Assembly: GCA_035693105.1 (NCBI GenBank)
Contig: DASSHC010000081.1
Span: forward strand, 1-11,912
Length of the DNA stretch: 11,912 nt
Reading direction: 5' to 3'
DNA from: DASSHC01 sp035693105
Lineage (GTDB): Bacteria > Chloroflexota > Chloroflexia > Thermomicrobiales > Thermomicrobiaceae
The first letter of the stretch is position 1. The number at the start of each line of letters is the position of its first letter. Positions 1 through 6,737 of the stretch are shown here, piece after piece. The position numbers and the translations under genes were made by a program. The notes under the pieces are model-generated. The model was not told where the DNA came from and did not search any database. It worked only from the letters and a program-made list of their open reading frames with translations.

Positions 1-798
1 CGTGATCGTCTCGCTGATCACGTCGCGCGTGGTGCCGGCGATCTCGGTGACGATAGCGCGCTCGGCGCCGAGCAGCGCGTTCAAGAGGCTCGACTTGCCG
101 ACGTTGGGCCGCCCGATGATGGCGATCTCGACCCCTTCGCGGTAGAGCCGGCCCAGCCGCGCGCCCGCGAGCACCTCCTCCAGCGCCGCTGCCGCACGCT
201 CCAGCGCCGGCCGCAGGTCGAGCGGCGGCACCTCGTCCTCGGGAAAGTCGGCCGAGGCGTCGAGGTAGGCCAGCGCCGACAGCAGCTCCGACCGCGCCGG
301 GGCCAGTCGTCCGCCGAGCCGTCCGCGCAGCTCCTCGACCGCCAGCCGCAACGACTCCGGTGTGCGCGCCGAGACGACCGCCATGACCGCCTCGGCCTGG
401 GCCAGATCGACGCGCCCGCTGAGGAAGGCGCGTAGGGTGAACTCGCCCGGCTCGGCCGCGCGTGCGCCGGAGGCCAGCACCAGGCGCAGCACCTCGCGCA
501 GCGCGATAGGCCCGCCGTGACAGGAGATCTCGACCACGTCCTCACGCGTATAGGAGCGCGGCGCGGCCATGCGCGCCAGCAAGACCTCGTCGACGGCCCG
601 CCCGCTGGCCGGATCGACGATGCGCCCGTAGTAGAGGTGATGCGAGCGGAGTTTGGCGACGTTGGCGCGCCGCGCGCTCGTGCCGCGGCGGAAGAGGCAG
701 CCGGCGATCTCCGCCGAACGTGGGCCGCTGATGCGGATGATGCCGACCCCGCCCTCGCCCGGCGGTGTGGCGATCGCCGCGATGGTGTCATCGTACAT
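1..798 (-). CDS. mnmE: tRNA modification GTPase MnmE (TrmE), N-terminal part, runs off left edge
   Basis: MnmE, with MnmG, installs the carboxymethylaminomethyl group on the wobble uridine (U34) of certain tRNAs in the cytoplasm. The frame is open from an ATG at 798 to base 1, giving 266 residues of a protein normally about 450 long. The N-terminal tetrahydrofolate-binding domain begins MYDDTIAAIATPPGEGGVG and includes EISCHGG and PGEFTLRAFLSGRVDLAQAEAV-type family motifs. The helical domain follows, then the G domain starts with the P-loop GRPNVGKS at residues 229-236 and the switch motif GTTRD at 255-259. The remaining G motifs and the C-terminal cysteine motif lie outside the window. The start is supported by AGGAG directly upstream, overlapping the TAG stop of the PfkB gene, so the two are co-transcribed and probably translationally coupled. 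Identification is certain from motifs; only the truncation limits it. Confidence 0.96.
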   Translation of the reverse strand, partial: MYDDTIAAIATPPGEGGVGIIRISGPRSAEIAGCLFRRGTSARRANVAKLRSHHLYYGRIVDPASGRAVDEVLLARMAAPRSYTREDVVEISCHGGPIALREVLRLVLASGARAAEPGEFTLRAFLSGRVDLAQAEAVMAVVSARTPESLRLAVEELRGRLGGRLAPARSELLSALAYLDASADFPEDEVPPLDLRPALERAAAALEEVLAGARLGRLYREGVEIAIIGRPNVGKSSLLNALLGAERAIVTEIAGTTRDVISETIT

Positions 799-808
799 GC
801 CGCTGCTC

Positions 809-1705
809 CTAGGGCCGCCGTCCCCGGGCGCTCTGCTCGGCCACGGCCAGGAACTCTTCGACCTGAGCGCGCGTCGGGATAGCCTCCGGCCCAATGCCGG
901 ACTGCAGGCGGAGCGCGGCGGCGGCCGCGGCGGTGCGCGCCGCGACGCTGACCGGGGTTACGTCGGCGCGCAGCAGGAAGAGGACGGCGGCGAAGACGTC
1001 GCCGGCGCCGGTGTCGTCGACCACGCGCACCGGGTACGCGGGGATTTCAATTGAGCGCCCGCGGTCGATTAGATGCGCCGGCTCGGCCCCGCGGGTGATC
1101 GCGACCAGCCCGCGGCGGCTGACCGCGTCAATGGCGTCGCGGGCCAGCGACTGCTCGCTGGAACTGAGCACCAGCGCGTCGATGCGGCTGAGGGTGTCCG
1201 GTGGCAGGCGCAATTGCTCGAGCGAGACCAGACCATCGCGCGCCGGCGACCACTGGCGCATCCAGCCCTGCGGGGTGGCGCCGAGGTAGCCGGGGTGGAG
1301 GCGCCCGACCTGGCGCGGCTCGATCTCCTGCGCCACCGGGGCGAGGTGGACGACGCGCGCCGAGCGCCAGGCCGGCGGCAGGCCGTTGACGTCGATCGGG
1401 CCGGCCCAGGCGTGGATCTCCTGGTGGCGGCGGCCGGCGATGGTCGTGTTGCGGAACGTCGTGGCCGCCGACGCGCTCTGCGCGATGATCTCGACCTCGG
1501 CGGCGACCTGGCGCAGCGCCTCGTCGAGATGCCGGCCGGCGCGCGCGAAGTCGCCGCGCGTCAGAATGGCGGCGCGCAGGCCGAAGCGCGCCGCGGTCAG
1601 CGCGGCGTAGAGCGCCGAGCCGCCCAGAGCCTGACCGCCGTCCGGCAAGAGGTCGATGGTGATGTGCCCGATGGCGAGATAGTCGGGTGTCTGCGGGACG
1701 GTCAC
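809..1705 (-). CDS. PfkB-family (ribokinase-like) carbohydrate/nucleoside kinase
   Basis: A cytoplasmic ATP-dependent kinase of the ribokinase/PfkB fold, 298 residues, a normal length for the family. The N-terminal glycine motif is GGSALYAA (about residues 28-35), and the C-terminal signature is VVDDTGAGDVFAAVLF (228-243), with D236 the expected catalytic base and GAGD the anion hole. The segment LVAITRGAEPAHLIDRG (200-216) matches the strand-turn before the ATP site. The substrate cannot be read from the sequence: ribokinase, adenosine kinase, fructokinase and sugar-acid kinases share these motifs. The start is GTG at 1705, preceded by GAGGAG about 9 bases upstream. It lies 116 bases after jag and ends 10 bases before mnmE, so it shares the operon although PfkB kinases are not usual members of the rpmH-mnmE cluster. 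Family assignment is firm; function is open. Confidence 0.9.
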   Translation of the reverse strand: MTVPQTPDYLAIGHITIDLLPDGGQALGGSALYAALTAARFGLRAAILTRGDFARAGRHLDEALRQVAAEVEIIAQSASAATTFRNTTIAGRRHQEIHAWAGPIDVNGLPPAWRSARVVHLAPVAQEIEPRQVGRLHPGYLGATPQGWMRQWSPARDGLVSLEQLRLPPDTLSRIDALVLSSSEQSLARDAIDAVSRRGLVAITRGAEPAHLIDRGRSIEIPAYPVRVVDDTGAGDVFAAVLFLLRADVTPVSVAARTAAAAAALRLQSGIGPEAIPTRAQVEEFLAVAEQSARGRRP

Positions 1706-1821
1706 GGACGCCGGCTCCTCATTTCCACGGCTGGATCACGCTCGCACGGAGCTGGCGGCGCGGTCGTATCGCGTCGCCGGCCAGGACGGGTGAGCCGCGC
1801 GGCTCGTGCCGGCCCCGCGGC

Positions 1822-2580
1822 CTACTTGGGGTAGATCGTGACGCGCCGCAGCGCCCCCTCGCCGCTGGAGAGGGTCGTCACGTTCGGCTCGTCGCGCAGC
1901 GCCACATGCACCACGCGGCGCTCGTTGGGGGGCATCGGCTCCAGCGAGATCGGCCGGCGATTGCGCGCGACCTGCTTGGCCACGCGCTGGGCCAGCCCGA
2001 CGATCGACTCCTCACGCCGGGTGCGGTAGCCCTCGACATCGACGATCACGCGCGTCCAAATCGTGAGGTGCTTGTTGACCAGCACATTGAGCATGTATTG
2101 CAGTTGGGTGAGATGCTCGCCGCGGCGACCGATGAGCGTGCCCAGGTCGCGCCCCTCGATGTCGATGAAGACCGTCGGCGGCTCGTCGGGGCCGACTTCG
2201 ATGGCCGAGGGATTGTCGACCGCGCGCACCTCGACCTGTTGATAGCCCATCTTCTGCAGCAACTCGCTGACGACCTGCTTGACCGTCTGCTCGGTCTCCT
2301 GATCGGCGCGCGGCCGGCTGGGGTGCTGGGTAGGTTGCGGCCGGCGCGGCGCGGTCTGGGGGTGAGGTCCCCGGGCGACTGGGCGCGCGGCCGGCGCGGG
2401 AGCGGCACCCCTGGCGATCACACGCACCAGGGCCTCGCCGTCCTCCTGATCGCTGGTGTCGCTGAGGATCTCGACCTCGACCTGCTCGCGGCTGCAGCCC
2501 AGCTGCTCCAGCGCCAAACGCACGGCCTCATCGACCGTGCGCGCGGCGATCTCCACGCTGTTCATCGGCCTGGTGCTCAT
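1822..2580 (-). CDS. jag: RNA-binding protein KhpB/Jag (Jag_N, KH and R3H domains)
   Basis: A 252-residue cytoplasmic RNA-binding protein of the Jag/KhpB (EloR) family, which in other bacteria is linked to cell elongation and division control. Residues about 7-55 form the Jag_N domain (VEIAARTVDEAVRLALEQLG). Residues 58-95 are a Pro/Arg/Ala-rich linker. The KH domain follows, with the GxxG loop GRRG at 151-154 inside LGTLIGRRGEHLTQLQYMLN. The R3H domain carries the R-x3-H motif as R221 to H225 in NERRVVHVAL, and the protein ends in GEGALRRVTIYPK. The frame is open further upstream (to 2694), but I chose ATG 2580 because a GGGGGGAGG tract lies 4 bases before it and the family begins here; the longer form would overlap yidC. 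It sits 22 bases after yidC, the classical neighbour. Confidence 0.94.
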   Translation of the reverse strand: MSTRPMNSVEIAARTVDEAVRLALEQLGCSREQVEVEILSDTSDQEDGEALVRVIARGAAPAPAARPVARGPHPQTAPRRPQPTQHPSRPRADQETEQTVKQVVSELLQKMGYQQVEVRAVDNPSAIEVGPDEPPTVFIDIEGRDLGTLIGRRGEHLTQLQYMLNVLVNKHLTIWTRVIVDVEGYRTRREESIVGLAQRVAKQVARNRRPISLEPMPPNERRVVHVALRDEPNVTTLSSGEGALRRVTIYPK

Positions 2581-2602
2581 CAAGCCTCCCCCCACAGCAA
2601 CA

Positions 2603-3694
2603 TCACTTGCGTTCGCCCCGTCGCTTGGACCGGCTGCGTCGCGGCACGAGGTTGGGATTCGAGGATGCCTGGCCATCCGCGCCGGCGGCGCCATTCGGTC
2701 GCCCTGTCGCGCCGCCGTGCCCGTTCAGGCCGCTGCGCGCCGCCGTGCCGCGCCGTTGCCCGGCGCGCGCCCGTGACCCACCGGTCTCGCCACGCGCCGC
2801 GCGCCCCCCATCGCCGGGTTCCTCCTCGACGACGCTCTGGCTGATGACCTTGTTCTGCTGATTCTCGACCTGACGCTGCAGCATGGCGAAGAGTCCACCG
2901 CTGCCGCCATTCTCGGCCGCCTTGGCGATGCGCGCGGCGCGCTTCTCAGGGTGCTCGTAGCCGAGGCGCCGGTGCTCCGGCAGGTCGGGCAGCCAGGGCG
3001 CCCAGTCGAGCATCGAGCCCCAACCGGAGATGAACCACTGCTGCACCACGCTGAAGGCCGACTGCGTCACCCAGTAGATGACCGGGCCGGACGCGAAGGC
3101 CCAGCCGAAGACGACCACCATCAGCGGCATGAAGGTCATCATGGTGGTCATCATCTGCTGCTGCGGGTCGTCGGGCTTGCCCATGCCCGCCGGGCGGGTC
3201 ATGCGGGTCTGGATCAGTTGGAAGAAGCCGGCCAGGAGCGGCAGGATGTGGAGGGGATCAGGCTTGGCCAGGCTGTTGATCCAGAGAAAGCCGGTGCCCC
3301 AGACGCCGACGTGCGCTCTGGCCAGATGCTCGATGGCGATGTAGAGGCCCCAGAAGATCGGAATCTGGATCAGCATCGGCACGCAGCCCGAGGCGGGGTT
3401 GATGCCGTGCTCTTGATAGAGCTTCATCTGCTCGGCGGAGAGCCGCTGCCGGTCCTTGCCGAACTTCTTCTGCAGCTCCTTGATCTTGGGTTGGATCTCC
3501 TGCATGGAGTAGGTGGAGCGCACCGACTTGATCGTCAGCGGCAGGAGCACCATCTTGATCAAGATGGTGAAGACGATGACGGCCAGCCCGGCACTGCCGG
3601 TATAGTCGGCGAAGAACCTCAGGCCCCACTCAATGGCGTGGACGTATTGGGTCCAGACGGGAATCGAGAGTAGCAACGACGATGCCTCCAGCAT
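2603..3694 (-). CDS. yidC: Membrane protein insertase YidC/Oxa1 (short, Gram-positive-like form)
   Basis: Inserts and folds membrane proteins alone or with SecYEG. It has 363 residues and lacks the large extracytoplasmic domain of proteobacterial YidC. Membrane segments are near residues 35-55, 100-122, 147-163 and 187-216. Family motifs are LLPLTIKSVRSTYSMQEIQP, the cytoplasmic hairpin QPKIKELQKKFGKDRQRLS, and NPASGCVPMLIQIPIFWGLY. The hydrophilic-groove residue, arginine in E. coli (IVRGIMYPLT), is lysine 47 here (ILIKMVLLPLT). After the last segment, residues 225-363 form a hydrophilic tail ending in a Gly/Arg/Ser-rich basic run, likely a ribosome-binding extension. The start is uncertain: ATG 3694 has a poor ribosome site, while a TTG at 3676 has GGAGG 8 bases upstream and would remove six residues. 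It lies 33 bases after yidD and 22 before jag. Confidence 0.95.
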   Translation of the reverse strand: MLEASSLLLSIPVWTQYVHAIEWGLRFFADYTGSAGLAVIVFTILIKMVLLPLTIKSVRSTYSMQEIQPKIKELQKKFGKDRQRLSAEQMKLYQEHGINPASGCVPMLIQIPIFWGLYIAIEHLARAHVGVWGTGFLWINSLAKPDPLHILPLLAGFFQLIQTRMTRPAGMGKPDDPQQQMMTTMMTFMPLMVVVFGWAFASGPVIYWVTQSAFSVVQQWFISGWGSMLDWAPWLPDLPEHRRLGYEHPEKRAARIAKAAENGGSGGLFAMLQRQVENQQNKVISQSVVEEEPGDGGRAARGETGGSRARAGQRRGTAARSGLNGHGGATGRPNGAAGADGQASSNPNLVPRRSRSKRRGERK

Positions 3695-3727
3695 TCAGGA
3701 GTCCAGCAAATGCGACGACGGACCGGG

Positions 3728-3937
3728 CTATTCGACCGGATCGTACCCGCCCGGGAAAAACGGGTTGCAACGGAGAATCCGTCCGATCGCCATTCTGCCG
3801 CCCCTGATGATACCGTACTTGGCGATGGCCTGGTAGCCGTACTCCGAGCAGGTTGGGGTGAAGCGGCAGGCAGACGGCAGCGCGGGCGAGACCCAGTGTT
3901 GATAGAAGCGGATGCCGTGGAGCGCCAGCCATTTCAT
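3728..3937 (-). CDS. yidD: Membrane protein insertion efficiency factor YidD
   Basis: A small (69-residue) inner-membrane-associated protein that assists YidC-dependent insertion. The family core is intact: IRFYQHWVSPALPSACRFTP, then TCSEYGYQAIAKYG, then ILRCNPFFPGGYDPVE at the C-terminus, with three cysteines (two in CRFTPTC, one in RCNPF). The N-terminal stretch MKWLALHGIRFYQ is a short amphipathic segment. The start is well decided: ATG 3937 overlaps the rnpA stop as ATGA, GGAGG lies 7 bases upstream, and the protein then aligns end to end with known YidD. An in-frame ATG 18 bases further upstream has no comparable support. Translation is probably coupled to rnpA. The gene is followed after 33 bases by yidC. 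Confidence 0.96.
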   Translation of the reverse strand: MKWLALHGIRFYQHWVSPALPSACRFTPTCSEYGYQAIAKYGIIRGGRMAIGRILRCNPFFPGGYDPVE

Positions 3938-4314
3938 GGCGCTGCCTCCAGACAACAGTCGGGCGGCGAGGCCGCCAGCAGCCCGGCGCGGCGGCAGAGT
4001 GAGTCGACCGCGCCCGCCACCTGCTGATAGCTGACCGACTCATCGGCCAGTGGCCCCCGCGCGATGAAGACGAGATCGTAGCCCTGCGCCAGCGCCGGAT
4101 GGAGGCAGCGAACCGCCTCGCGTAGCCAGCGCTTGACGCGGTTGCGCCGCACCGCGCCGCCGACCCGCCGGCCGACCGCGAAGCCGTAGCGGTTGTGTTC
4201 CAGGTCGTTCGCCAGGACCGAGAGGACCAGCAGGCGGGTGCTCCAGGAGCGGCCTCGCTTGCGCACGCGCTCGAACTCAAACGGCTGGCGAAGACGGAGC
4301 GCTCGCGCGATCAT
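3934..4314 (-). CDS. rnpA: Ribonuclease P protein component
   Basis: The protein subunit of RNase P, which binds the catalytic RNA and helps cleave 5' leaders from precursor tRNAs. It has 126 residues, normal for the family. The start MIARALRLRQPFEFERVRKRG contains the usual R-x-F-x-x-V region, and the RNR signature is at residues 57-66 (RNRVKRWLRE) after VGRRVGGAVR. The segment GYDLVFIAR (78-86) matches the conserved strand before the C-terminal helix. The last 15 residues (ASPPDCCLEAAP region) look unconserved. ATG 4314 lies 10 bases after the rpmH stop with a weak CAGGCAG ribosome site, and the gene overlaps yidD by ATGA. Order and spacing are the textbook rpmH-rnpA arrangement. Confidence 0.96.
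   Translation of the reverse strand: MIARALRLRQPFEFERVRKRGRSWSTRLLVLSVLANDLEHNRYGFAVGRRVGGAVRRNRVKRWLREAVRCLHPALAQGYDLVFIARGPLADESVSYQQVAGAVDSLCRRAGLLAASPPDCCLEAAP
3938..3949 (-). promoter_or_regulatory. Ribosome binding site deciding the yidD start
   Basis: GGAGG (3949-3945 on the minus strand) lies inside the end of rnpA, 7 bases before ATG 3937. Together with the ATGA stop-start overlap it fixes the yidD start and indicates coupled translation. Confidence 0.8.
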
Positions 4315-4324
4315 GCTGCCTGGC

Positions 4325-4492
4325 CTACTTGCGCTGCGTCGGCTTCTTCTCGTCCGCCACCGACAGCTTCCAGCGGCCCTTGCGGCGGCGAGCGGAGAGC
4401 ACCGCGCGGCCCCCGCGCGTGAACATCCGCTTCATGAAGCCGTGCTCGCGCTTGCGCGGAATCCGCTTCGGCTGGTACGTGCGCTTGGGCAT
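4325..4492 (-). CDS. rpmH: Large ribosomal subunit protein bL34
   Basis: A small, very basic 55-residue ribosomal protein of the 50S subunit. MPKRTYQPKRIPRKREHGFM followed by KRMFTRGGRAVLSARRRKGR matches the bL34 core (KRTYQP...HGF..RM.T..GR.VL..RR.KGR). Compared with the usual 44-47 residues it carries a C-terminal extension of about nine residues (DEKKPTQRK). The ATG at 4492 is preceded by GAGGA about 5 bases upstream. A longer reading frame extends upstream but crosses the promoter, so it is not used. It is the first gene of the minus-strand operon and is followed after 10 bases by rnpA. Confidence 0.97.
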   Translation of the reverse strand: MPKRTYQPKRIPRKREHGFMKRMFTRGGRAVLSARRRKGRWKLSVADEKKPTQRK

Positions 4493-4531
4493 CGAATCCT
4501 CGCATTCCGGAACCGCTCGATATCCAAATCC

Positions 4532-4581
4532 AAAAAAAAGACCCTGCGTACCGCAATCTGGCGCGGAACCGCAACGGTCCC
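4532..4581 (-). promoter_or_regulatory. Structured rpmH leader: 5' hairpin and later T8 tract
   Basis: At the very start of the predicted transcript, GGGACCG-TTG-CGGTTCC (4581-4565) can form a 7-bp hairpin with one G-U pair. About 25 bases later the leader has a run of eight T (4539-4532), preceded by a weak 4-bp stem TGCG-GTA-CGCA (about 4554-4544). This may be a stabilising 5' hairpin or a weak attenuator; it may also be chance. I see no known ribosomal-protein binding motif. Confidence 0.35.
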
Positions 4582-4585
4582 GCTG

Positions 4586-4615
4586 ATTATACGTTTCAAT
4601 TCCGGCGCCTGTCAA
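4586..4615 (-). promoter_or_regulatory. Consensus sigma70-type promoter of the rpmH operon
   Basis: On the minus strand, TTGACA (4615-4610) is separated by 18 bases from TATAAT (4591-4586). Both hexamers match the consensus at all six positions, which is striking in such GC-rich DNA. The predicted transcription start is near 4579, giving a leader of about 87 bases before rpmH. This fits a highly expressed translation-related operon. The promoter is inferred from sequence only. Confidence 0.88.
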
Positions 4616-4658
4616 ACCGCTGTAGCGCCCGGCATGGTGGATTAAGGGTGACTCAGGG

Positions 4659-6737
4659 TTGGGAAGAGAGTTCTCGTCGGTGCTGGGATGCCCCTCGCTG
4701 GCGCGCCCTTCACGCTGGGCGCTGCCACGGCTGCTTCTGGTGTTCGTCTTCGTCTTCGCGCTGCTGGCGAGCGTGCGCCCGGCTGCCGCCGCGCCCGTCG
4801 ACATCCTGCTGGGCGTGAACGCCGGCGCGCCGCTCGGCGACCTCCTCGGCGCGGCCGGCGCGCTGGCCGCGCCGCGCTCGCTCGGCGAGCCTGGGGTCTA
4901 TCAGGTGCTGGTAGCCGATCAGGCTCGCGCGCTGGCGACGCTGCGTCAGAGTCCCTTGGTGCGCTACGCCGAGCCGGATGGCGTGCTGGCGCTGGCGCAG
5001 GGGGTGGCGCGGACCCAGGATGAGGACAGCGCGGGCGCGGGCAACCATTGGGGCCTGGATCGGATCGGGGCGGCGAGCGCCTGGACGGTTGGCGATGGCG
5101 CGGGCGTCACGGTGGCGGTGCTCGACACCGGCGTCAGCGCGAGCCAGCCGGAGCTGGCCGGGCGCGTCCTGCCGGGCTACGACTTCGTCGCCAACCACCC
5201 CGGCGCCGCCGACGACGCGGGTCACGGCACCTTCGTGGCCGGCATCATCGGCGCGGCGCGCGAGACCGATGGGACCGCGGGCGTGGCGCCGGACGTCACC
5301 ATCCTTCCGGTCAAGATCCTCGACCAGAACGGCGTCGGCTCGACCGCCAATTTCGTGGCCGGCATCAACTACGCCGTCTCCCAGGGAGCACGGGTGATCA
5401 ACATCAGCGCGGGCGGGATCGACGACTCCCAGGCGCTGGAGGATGCGCTGCGCAATGCCGAGATGCACGGCGCCGTGGTGGTGGCCGCTACCGGGAATGA
5501 CGGCATCGACGCGCCGAGTTACCCGGCGGCGGTTTCGAGCGTGCTGGCCGTCAGCGCCAGCGACCAGCATGACGCCGTCCCCGGCTTCGCCACCTACGGC
5601 GCCTACGTCGACCTGGCCGCGCCGGGCGTGGACATCGCCAGCACCTGGTGGAGCGCCGTGGGCGGTGATAGCCGCACCGTCGCCAGTGGCACCTCGGCCG
5701 CTGCACCGTTCGTCTCCGGTGCGGCGGCGCTCCTGCTGGGGGCGCGGCCGGGGCTGGCTCCGGCCGGGGTGCGCGAGTTGCTGGAAGCGAGTGCCGCCGA
5801 TATCGAGCAGCCGGGGATCGATGCCCGCAGCGGCTTCGGGCGGCTCGACGCGGCGCTGGCCGTGCGGCTGGCGTCCACCACCCCGCTGGCCGGGACCGTG
5901 AGCCTGCCGACCGTCGCGGGCGCGGAGCGGCTGACCTTCAGCAGCGGCGGTTTTCAGCCGAACGAAGCGGTCACGCTGCTGGTTCAGGACGATCTCGGCA
6001 GTAGGTCATTCACCGGCTACAGCGCCGATGGAGCAGGTGACTTGAGCGTCGATCTCGGTCCAGCCGCGAGCTTCCCCTCCGACGCGCTCACGGTGTCGGC
6101 AATCGGGACGCGCTCGGGGCTGCTGGCGCGCGGCAGCCTGCAACTGGCGCGCAGCCCAGTCGTGCCGGCGTTCGCGCCGCTGGCGCCGGTGCCCTCGACC
6201 AGCGACCGGCTCTACTTCCCCGAGACCGGCCATACCCTCTCCGGCGGCTTTCTCGCCTTCTGGCAGGCGCACGGCGGGCTCGCCGTCTTTGGCTATCCGA
6301 TCTCCGAGGAGTTCGGCGAGCAGAATCCGGACAGCGGTCAGGCCGACACGGTGCAGTATTTCGAGCGCAACCGCTTCGAATATCATCCGGAGCTGGCCGG
6401 CACGCCCTACGCCGTCTCCCTGGGACGGCTCGGCAGCGAGCTTGCGCCGCAGAGCTACCCCAGCGCGCCCGCGCCGCTGGTTAGCGATCCGGGCACGCGC
6501 TACTTCCCTGAGACCGGGCACACGCTCGGTGGCGCGTTCCTGGGCTTCTGGCAGGCACAGGGCGGGCTGGCGATCTTCGGCTACCCCACCAGCGAGCCAT
6601 TCGAGCAGAACGGCCGCCTCGTGCAGTATTTCGAGCGCGCCCGCTTCGAGCTGCATCCGGAGAGCAACGGCAGCGCGCGCGTGCTCCTGGGCCGACTCGG
6701 CGTCGATCTGGCTTACCAGCACGAATACCTGCGCTAA
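4659..6737 (+). CDS. Secreted S8 (subtilisin-like) serine protease with two C-terminal FGYP-type repeat domains
   Basis: An extracellular protease of 692 residues. A signal peptide (hydrophobic LLLVFVFVFALLA, about 25-37, then SVRPAAAAP) is followed by an I9-like prodomain ending in VRYAEPDGVLAL (101-112). The S8 domain, about 130-405, has all key residues: D156 in VAVLDTG, H189 in DAGHGTFVAGI, oxyanion N280 in AATGND and nucleophile S346 in SGTSAAAP. Residues about 411-497 form a beta-rich module (GGFQPNEAVTLLVQDD). Two homologous domains follow (about 517-596 and 614-685), each with YFPETGHTL, FWQA.GGLA.FGYP.SE, VQYFER.RFE.HPE and LGRLG. No membrane anchor follows. The start is uncertain: TTG 4659 is the longest, while GTG 4680 has a GA-rich ribosome site and gives a more typical signal peptide. 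It is divergent from rpmH. Catalysis is confidently predicted; substrate unknown. Confidence 0.92.
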   Translation: MGREFSSVLGCPSLARPSRWALPRLLLVFVFVFALLASVRPAAAAPVDILLGVNAGAPLGDLLGAAGALAAPRSLGEPGVYQVLVADQARALATLRQSPLVRYAEPDGVLALAQGVARTQDEDSAGAGNHWGLDRIGAASAWTVGDGAGVTVAVLDTGVSASQPELAGRVLPGYDFVANHPGAADDAGHGTFVAGIIGAARETDGTAGVAPDVTILPVKILDQNGVGSTANFVAGINYAVSQGARVINISAGGIDDSQALEDALRNAEMHGAVVVAATGNDGIDAPSYPAAVSSVLAVSASDQHDAVPGFATYGAYVDLAAPGVDIASTWWSAVGGDSRTVASGTSAAAPFVSGAAALLLGARPGLAPAGVRELLEASAADIEQPGIDARSGFGRLDAALAVRLASTTPLAGTVSLPTVAGAERLTFSSGGFQPNEAVTLLVQDDLGSRSFTGYSADGAGDLSVDLGPAASFPSDALTVSAIGTRSGLLARGSLQLARSPVVPAFAPLAPVPSTSDRLYFPETGHTLSGGFLAFWQAHGGLAVFGYPISEEFGEQNPDSGQADTVQYFERNRFEYHPELAGTPYAVSLGRLGSELAPQSYPSAPAPLVSDPGTRYFPETGHTLGGAFLGFWQAQGGLAIFGYPTSEPFEQNGRLVQYFERARFELHPESNGSARVLLGRLGVDLAYQHEYLR
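6207..6446 (+). repeat. First copy of tandem FGYP-type domain in the S8 protease
   Basis: Encodes residues 517-596: RLYFPETGHTL, FWQAHGGLAVFGYPISEEF, VQYFERNRFEYHPE, LGRLGSELA. It has about eight residues more than the second copy between FGYP and VQYFER (EQNPDSGQAD region). GGLAVFGYPISEE resembles LGFP-type cell-wall repeats (L-G-F/Y-P-x-S/T-x-E); that relation is my inference. Confidence 0.8.
6498..6713 (+). repeat. Second copy of tandem FGYP-type domain in the S8 protease
   Basis: Encodes residues 614-685: RYFPETGHTLGG, FWQAQGGLAIFGYPTSEPF, VQYFERARFELHPE, LGRLGVDLA. Similarity to the first copy holds at DNA level too (for example gtgcagtatttcgagcgc occurs in both), indicating an internal duplication. 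A 17-residue Pro/Ala/Ser linker separates the copies. Confidence 0.8.

Noticed and set aside
81..791. Minus-strand open frame of 236 codons inside the mnmE region
   Set aside because: Its translation is Arg/Ser/Ala-rich without motifs; the neighbouring frame gives a clear MnmE with P-loop and GTTRD. It is a frame shadow caused by high GC.
1792..1805. Perfect 14-base palindrome GAGCCGCGCGGCTC after jag
   Set aside because: Only a 5-bp stem with a 4-base loop and no T tract; such GC palindromes are expected by chance here, so not called as a terminator.
2581..2694. Longer jag starting at 2694
   Set aside because: It would overlap the yidC 3' end by 92 bases and add residues foreign to the family; ATG 2580 has a strong ribosome site.
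1687..2844. Plus-strand open frame of 385 codons opposite jag and yidC
   Set aside because: Antisense to two clearly conserved genes, low-complexity composition and no domain motif.
4493..4658. DnaA boxes or an origin of replication beside rpmH
   Set aside because: No TTATCCACA-like nonamers and no AT-rich unwinding region beyond the promoter and the short A/T run.
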